The notes below the pieces were generated by a model. It saw only the letters and a list, made by a program, of their open reading frames with translations, ran no database searches and was not told the DNA's origin. Of a stretch of DNA of 8,121 bases, positions 6,701-8,121 are shown piece by piece. The position numbers were made by a program, and so were the translations under genes. The first letter of the stretch is position 1. Every line of letters starts with the position of its first letter. Source of the DNA: Desulfonema limicola (GTDB lineage: Bacteria > Desulfobacterota > Desulfobacteria > Desulfobacterales > DYRC01); NCBI GenBank assembly GCA_020718925.1, contig DYRC01000186.1:1-8121 (forward strand), in the 5' to 3' direction.

Positions 6701-8121
6701 GCCGCGTTTTGGAAAAAAACAATGGCTGAAGATAAGCTGAATGTGGGGCTGGTGTGGGCAGGAAATCCCAATCATTGGGCGGATTCAAAACGCTCCCTGC
6801 ATCTTTCGGATTTTGCGCCCTTAGCTGATTCAGGCGTGGTATTTCACAGTCTGCAAATAGGATATCTGTCAGAAGAAGCAGATCAGCCGCCTGCGGGAAT
6901 GAGGATTGAGAATCCTACAAAAAATATTGCTGATTTTTCAGATACTGCCGCAATTATTGAGAATTTAGACCTTGTGATTTCAATAGACACGGCAGCGGCG
7001 CACTTGGCGGGTGCGATGGGCAAGCCGGTTTGGGTGTTGTTGCCATTTTCCCCGGATTGGCGGTGGATGCTCAACCGCGAAGACAGCCCCTGGTATCCGA
7101 CTGCCCGGTTGTTCCGTCAGTCTCAGCCCGATAACTGGACGGATCTGATTCAGCGCGTTGCCGATATACTGAAGCTTCTGGTTTCAAGGCAGAATTTTAA
7201 AAAAGGATTTGCGCTTCAGGCTCAGAACAAAATCGAAGAAGCTATTGAATCTTATCAGCAGGTTATCGCTGTCAATCCCAAACACGCCGTAACGCATAAT
7301 AACTTGGGCTTTATCTATCTTCAGAATGGCGACTATGAAAAAGCCAATGAATGTTTTGTCCGTGCGCTTGAGATTGACCCGAATTACGGCTCGGCATTAT
7401 TCAATCAATCCCTGATATTGCTTTTGAAAGGTCATTTCAGAGAAGGCTGGCAGAAATACGAATATCGCCCATCGGTGAATAAAGATATTCTTCAGAAAAA
7501 GTGGGACGGATCACCGATTGAAAATCAAACGCTTTTAGTAGTTTATGAGCAGGGTTTGGGCGATATGATTCAATTTATGCGCTACCTGCCCATTGTCAGA
7601 GAGCGGTGCGAAAACCTGATTTTTATCTGTCATCCTGAAATAAAGCCGCTGATAAACTTTCCGGGAATTGAGGTGTTGATAAACGATCAGGCGAGAACGG
7701 TTCAGTGCAATGTGGTTATCCAATTGCTGAGTATTCCGCTGATTCTGAACACTACGATAGAAAATATTCCGGCGAATATTCCGTATATCTCTGCCAATCC
7801 TGAAAAAGCCGCGCTTTGGAAAAAGACAATGGCTGCGGACAAACTGAATGTGGGGCTTATCTGGGCAGGAAATCCCAGTCATCTGGCAGATGCAAGGCGT
7901 TCGCTTCACCTTTCGGATTTCTCGCCATTAGCCAATTCAGGCGTGGTATTTCACAGCCTGCAAGTGGAACATCGGGCTGAAGAAGCAAATCAGCCGCCGG
8001 AAGGAATGCGCCTTGAAAATCCGGCTAAAGACATTAACGACTTTTCAGATACTGCCGCAATCATTCAAAATTTAGACCTTGTAATTTCAGTAGATACCGC
8101 AGTGGCGCACTTAGCGGGCGC
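728..8121 (+). CDS. giant multi-module TPR-glycosyltransferase protein (six tandem TPR+GT modules, 3' end outside window)
   Basis: One uninterrupted frame of 2464 codons plus 2 nt runs off the window, predicting a protein above about 270 kDa. It has no signal peptide or membrane segment, so it is probably cytoplasmic. It consists of six repeats of TPRs followed by a GT-B glycosyltransferase domain like those of GT9-related TPR proteins: EGWxKYE, then EQGxGDxIQFxRYLP, (E/Q)CHxxIELLS, LNVGLxWAGN, FHSLQ, DFSDTAxIIENLDLxISVDTA, AHLAGAMGKPxW, PDWRWML and REDSPWYPTARLFRQ. TPRs would bind proteins or present an acceptor, and GT-B domains transfer a sugar from a nucleotide donor; donor and acceptor are unknown. 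The ATG at 728 is the only in-frame choice among three close ATGs (728, 732, 736). Only a weak AGAG (711-714) lies upstream, 13 nt away, so translational coupling to the preceding gene (stop 716-718) is likely. The naming as heptosyltransferase-like rests on fold-level motifs, not on a known substrate. Confidence 0.9.
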   Translation, partial: MNECTNSPINPNASEECNLQGIELGRQGKMPEAAQCFQKAISLNPRNITAYSNLGVILAHYGQFAESRTCFAQALALDPNNAVALTNDALILLLQGQFAEGWKKYEHRPCLKNGGGLKNLWNGSPIPNQVLLVIHEQGSGDTIQFIRYLPIIRELCGKLIFLCPPSLKPLMNGFPGIDVLIDNIGAGVECHASIELLSLPGIVNTTPETIPANVPYLSAPAEKAEFWKKTMAKDKLNVGLAWAGNPRNAVDWKRSLHLNDFMPLIHSGIVFHSLQVGDRSEEAEQPPEGMRFENPAKHIADFSDTAGIIENLDLIIAVDTAVAHLAGAMGKPLWILLPLSPDWRWMLGREDSPWYPTARLFRQSQPDNWTEVIQRVAGELHQLVQNRAAEHCRQAAAYLKENKPDDALALAESAISLKPDYADAHFIRGYLLQSSGNLRSVEESFRVVISAKPEIAEAHFGLGVALQNQGRHEDAIECYQRALALNPKHINACRNLGNLFAHYGQLEKARECFAQALALDPDNEVILTLDGIALLLQGHLAEGWQKYERWQRFINKNGFPNRWDGSAIPQQTLLIHYQGGFGDTLHFIRYLPIIRERCGKLIFISQPELIPLINGFPGIDIVTDKSDNFKYQTSIGLLSLPGIMNTTLETIPADIPYLSAPAEKAGLWKKTRVKDKLNVGLVWAGSPKHLADGKRSLHLSDFAPLAHPGVVFHSLQMANRSEEAEHPPEGMHFENPAKHIADFSDTAAIIENSDLVISVDTAAAHLAGAMGKPVWILLPFYPDWRWMLNREDSPWYPTARLFRQSQPDVWTDVIQRVSGELHQLVQHQAAELRHQAVAYLKENKPEDALKLAEAAISLKPDYADAHFIRGYVLQSSGNMTSAEESFRVVVSAKPEIAEAHYGIGVSLQHQKKYKEAIECYQRAVALNPKHINAYNNMGNLFSHYGQFAKARECFAHIRAIDPSKTITLAYEALSLLLEGNFSEGWKKYEYRPSRYKAMIQKKWDGSAIPDQTIMVLHEQGFGDTIQFIRYLPMVKAYCQKLVFVCQPQLKSLFSGFPGIDVLMDNSATTEIQCHAAIELLSIPGVFNTNAENIPNKVPYLFADPEKAAIWKQNLLTSHFSLPTLNVGLVWSGNSDNFGDWERSLHLCDFAPLAHPGVVFHSLQVAHRAEEAAHPPEGMKIENPTKNIADFSDTAAIIENLDLVISVDTAVAHLAGAMGKPVWVLLPFTPDWRWMLNREDSPWYPTARLFRQPEPDNWADVMLRVANELKHLVGQRATGFWQASVNATQENRLDEALALVDKAIALAPDYLEAVFNRGYISQLRGDMKAAEESFRRAISIKSDFAQAYFGLGGSLMNQGRLREAADCYEKILTLNSTDVKVYTYNNLAFIYSHDGQFEKARACFAHAIALGYHTQYTLTNEAMLLLLQGDFVQGWQKYEARSSLPNNTFQNKWNGSEFPNQTLAVLYEQGLGDTIQFIRYLPMIRRLCGKLIFVCQSELMPLINGFPGIDLLTNSTENIECHTAIELLSIPGLLNTSLNTIPAKIPYLAARPEKAGFWKKTMAADKLNVGLVWAENSRHIFDWKRSLHLSDFAPLAAPGVLFHSLQVAHRAEEATHPPEGMQIENPIKNITDFSDTAAIIENLDLVISVDTAVAHLAGAMGKPVWILLPFSPDWRWMLGREDSPWYPTARLFRQSQPDVWADLIQRVADELKRLVLQKASEILSHAQQDKPDEALALAEKAIFLAPEHVGAHYIRGYALQSMGNMASAEESFRRVISIKPDFTEAHFGLGTVLQYQSKYKEAMNCYQQALRLNPKYINAYHNLGYMFVHYAQIANAKACYANIRAIDPNDTESIVYEALMLLLEGNFAEGWEKYEYRPSRNQDIIQKRWDGTAVPDQIITVLHEQGFGDTIQFIRYLPIVRTRCQKLVFVCQPQLKALLSGFPGIDLLADNSTQIDVNCHAAIELLSLPRVFKTNLENIPNKVPYLFADPEKAAFWKKTMAEDKLNVGLVWAGNPNHWADSKRSLHLSDFAPLADSGVVFHSLQIGYLSEEADQPPAGMRIENPTKNIADFSDTAAIIENLDLVISIDTAAAHLAGAMGKPVWVLLPFSPDWRWMLNREDSPWYPTARLFRQSQPDNWTDLIQRVADILKLLVSRQNFKKGFALQAQNKIEEAIESYQQVIAVNPKHAVTHNNLGFIYLQNGDYEKANECFVRALEIDPNYGSALFNQSLILLLKGHFREGWQKYEYRPSVNKDILQKKWDGSPIENQTLLVVYEQGLGDMIQFMRYLPIVRERCENLIFICHPEIKPLINFPGIEVLINDQARTVQCNVVIQLLSIPLILNTTIENIPANIPYISANPEKAALWKKTMAADKLNVGLIWAGNPSHLADARRSLHLSDFSPLANSGVVFHSLQVEHRAEEANQPPEGMRLENPAKDINDFSDTAAIIQNLDLVISVDTAVAHLAG
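767..1882 (+). repeat. module 1: two TPRs + TPR-like helix fused to GT domain 1
   Basis: Protein residues 14-385. TPR 1 spans about residues 14-47 (QGIELGRQGKMPEAAQCFQK region) and TPR 2 residues 48-81, each ending in the L(N/D)P signature. A third helix pair (82-108) runs directly into the GT domain at residue 99 (1022). The GT shows HEQGSGD (E136 to D141), ECHASIELLS, LNVGLAWAGNP and AVDTAVAHLAG (D319 to H324). All family motifs look intact, so this module is a good candidate for an active transferase. Between EHRP and WNGS it carries NGGG, encoded by a nine-G run, where the other modules have unrelated residues. Confidence 0.85.
1067..1075 (+). repeat. G9 homopolymer inside the giant gene
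   Basis: Nine consecutive G encode three glycines in the loop between the GT-entry helix and the first beta strand of GT domain 1. The frame is correct on both sides with nine G, because the upstream EGWKKYEHRP and downstream WNGSPIPNQ both align with the other modules. No other module has a G run here. Gain or loss of one G would truncate the protein about 110-130 codons from its start. Confidence 0.85.
1883..3205 (+). repeat. module 2: four TPRs + GT domain 2 with eroded motifs
   Basis: Protein residues 386-826. The TPR block (386-540) has four TPRs (starting near NRAAEHC, YADAHFI, IAEAHFG and HINACRN) plus the GT-fused helix pair. GT domain 2 covers residues 541-826. It differs from its siblings at conserved sites: HEQGxGD becomes YQGGFGD (E to Q at residue 578, Q to G next), and CHxxIELLS becomes YQTSIGLLS. 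The C-terminal half (SVDTAAAHLAG, PDWRWML, REDSPWYPTARLFRQ) is intact. Its closest relative at DNA level around the GT C-terminus and following linker is module 1: 1859-1881 and 3182-3204 are identical. Confidence 0.85.
3206..4546 (+). repeat. module 3: four TPRs + GT domain 3 with a heptamer-encoded hinge insertion
   Basis: Protein residues 827-1273. The TPR block (827-981) resembles that of module 2 in its first half (AYLKENKPEDAL, SLKPDYADAHFIRGY). The fourth TPR and GT N-terminal half (CFAHIRAIDP, LLLEGNFSEGWKKYEYRPS, HEQGFGD, CQKLVFVCQPQLK, NIPNKVPYLFADPEKAA) match module 5 far better than neighbouring modules 2 or 4. The GT hinge carries 13 residues between the conserved Trp and LNVG instead of the usual 8, owing to a heptanucleotide repeat at 4068-4095. 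The catalytic-type motifs are intact, with WSGNS replacing WAGNP. Confidence 0.85.
4068..4095 (+). repeat. heptanucleotide microsatellite (TTCTCAC)x4 within coding sequence
   Basis: Three exact TTCTCAC copies (4068-4074, 4075-4081, 4082-4088) are followed by one copy with a single change, TTCCCAC (4089-4095), then a partial TCTCA. The tract encodes LTSHFSLPT-like residues in the hinge between the two Rossmann halves of GT domain 3. Sibling modules have KKTMAxDK there. The net gain is 5 codons, so the open frame is kept with the present copy number. A change of one 7-nt unit would shift the frame. Confidence 0.9.
4547..5872 (+). repeat. module 4: four TPRs + GT domain 4
   Basis: Protein residues 1274-1715. 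The TPR block (1274-1430) is the most diverged of the array: TGFWQASVNATQENRLDEAL opens it, and the fourth TPR has two extra residues (DVKVYTYNNLAFIY, ALGYH in place of the usual LDP end). The GT entry reads VQGWQKYE instead of EGW. The first loop is YEQGLGD, as in module 6. The family WAGNP is WAENS here (Glu codon 5447-5449, explainable by one G-to-A change). The C-terminal half is nearly identical in protein to that of module 3 (VAHRAEEA, KNITDFSDTAAIIENLDL, SVDTAVAHLAG). Confidence 0.85.
5873..7186 (+). repeat. module 5: four TPRs + GT domain 5
   Basis: Protein residues 1716-2153. The TPR block (1716-1866) includes KPDEALALAEKAIFLAPE, GAHYIRGYALQSMGN, TEAHFGLGTVLQYQ and INAYHNLGYMFVHY repeats. 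GT domain 5 begins AEGWEKYEYRPS and has HEQGFGD, CQKLVFVCQPQLK, NCHAAIELLS and NIPNKVPYLFADPEKAAFW, which groups it with module 3. All signature residues appear intact (SIDTAAAHLAG, PDWRWML, REDSPWYPTARLFRQ). The YLSEEADQPPAGM segment differs from module 3 and is the most distinctive part of its C-terminal half. Confidence 0.85.
7187..8121 (+). repeat. module 6: shortened two-TPR block + GT domain 6 (truncated by window end)
   Basis: Protein residues 2154-2464 and beyond. The linker has only two TPRs (FKKGFALQAQNKIEEAIESYQQ and VTHNNLGFIYLQNGDYEKAN) plus the fused helix pair, 84 residues against 151-157 in modules 2-5. In layout it matches the N-terminal module 1. GT domain 6 has YEQGLGD, one residue deleted in the usual LINGFPG (LINFPG, at 7655-7663), and CNVVIQLLS where most siblings have CHxxIELLS (H to N, codon 7709). 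The window ends at the SVDTAVAHLAGA motif, so the donor-binding C-terminal end and any further modules are unseen. Confidence 0.85.

Noticed and set aside
1022..8121. Regularly spaced DNA repeats as a CRISPR or satellite array
   Set aside because: The period is about 1.1-1.35 kb, always a multiple of three, and the copies encode the same protein module; this is domain duplication.

Overview
The window is moderate-GC bacterial DNA with two genes, both on the + strand and only 9 nt apart. It opens with a non-coding leader (1-130) holding a C/G-rich palindrome at the window edge and a plausible promoter with an overlapping inverted repeat. A complete 195-codon gene follows (131-718), which I recognise as a member of the formiminotransferase-cyclodeaminase C-terminal domain / methenyl-THF cyclohydrolase family (FTCD_C, FchA-like). 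From 728 to the last base there is a single open reading frame of at least 2464 codons with neither an internal stop nor a terminal stop. I read it codon by codon through every line to confirm this.

The giant frame encodes a tandem array of one module repeated six times. Each module is a block of tetratricopeptide repeats (TPRs) followed by a GT-B-type glycosyltransferase domain of about 285-292 residues. The GT domains belong to the TPR-linked, GT9 (heptosyltransferase)-like family common in proteobacterial genomes. Every GT begins with an (A/S/V/R)(E/Q)GWxKYE helix, continues through (H/Y)EQGxGDxIQFxRYLP, and ends with the SxDTAxAHLAGAMGKPxW and PDWRWML...REDSPWYPTARLFRQ blocks. GT domains lie at 1022-1882, 2348-3205, 3671-4546, 5018-5872, 6326-7186 and 7439-8121 (cut by the window). 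Spacing between successive GT starts is 442, 441, 449, 436 and then 371 codons; the last is short because its TPR block has lost about two TPRs. Family members I know of usually carry one such GT domain after a TPR array, so a protein with six or more is the standout feature.

The array has fine structure: modules 3 and 5 share a distinctive N-terminal GT half, modules 4 and 6 share another, while C-terminal GT halves are nearly uniform or group differently. This suggests duplication of a two-module unit plus recombination or gene conversion. Module 2 has lost conserved residues in its first nucleotide-binding-like loop, module 3 carries a heptanucleotide microsatellite in its interdomain hinge, and module 1 carries a run of nine G. 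Both simple repeats could shift the frame if they slipped.

The organism cannot be fixed from this window. Codon usage, gene content and very large repetitive genes would fit a deltaproteobacterial (Desulfobacterota-like) genome, and the palindrome resembles dispersed C/G-rich repeats I associate with repeat-rich genomes such as cyanobacteria. Both are weak recollections. The two genes may be co-transcribed, but no metabolic link between folate one-carbon chemistry and the glycosyltransferase array is evident.
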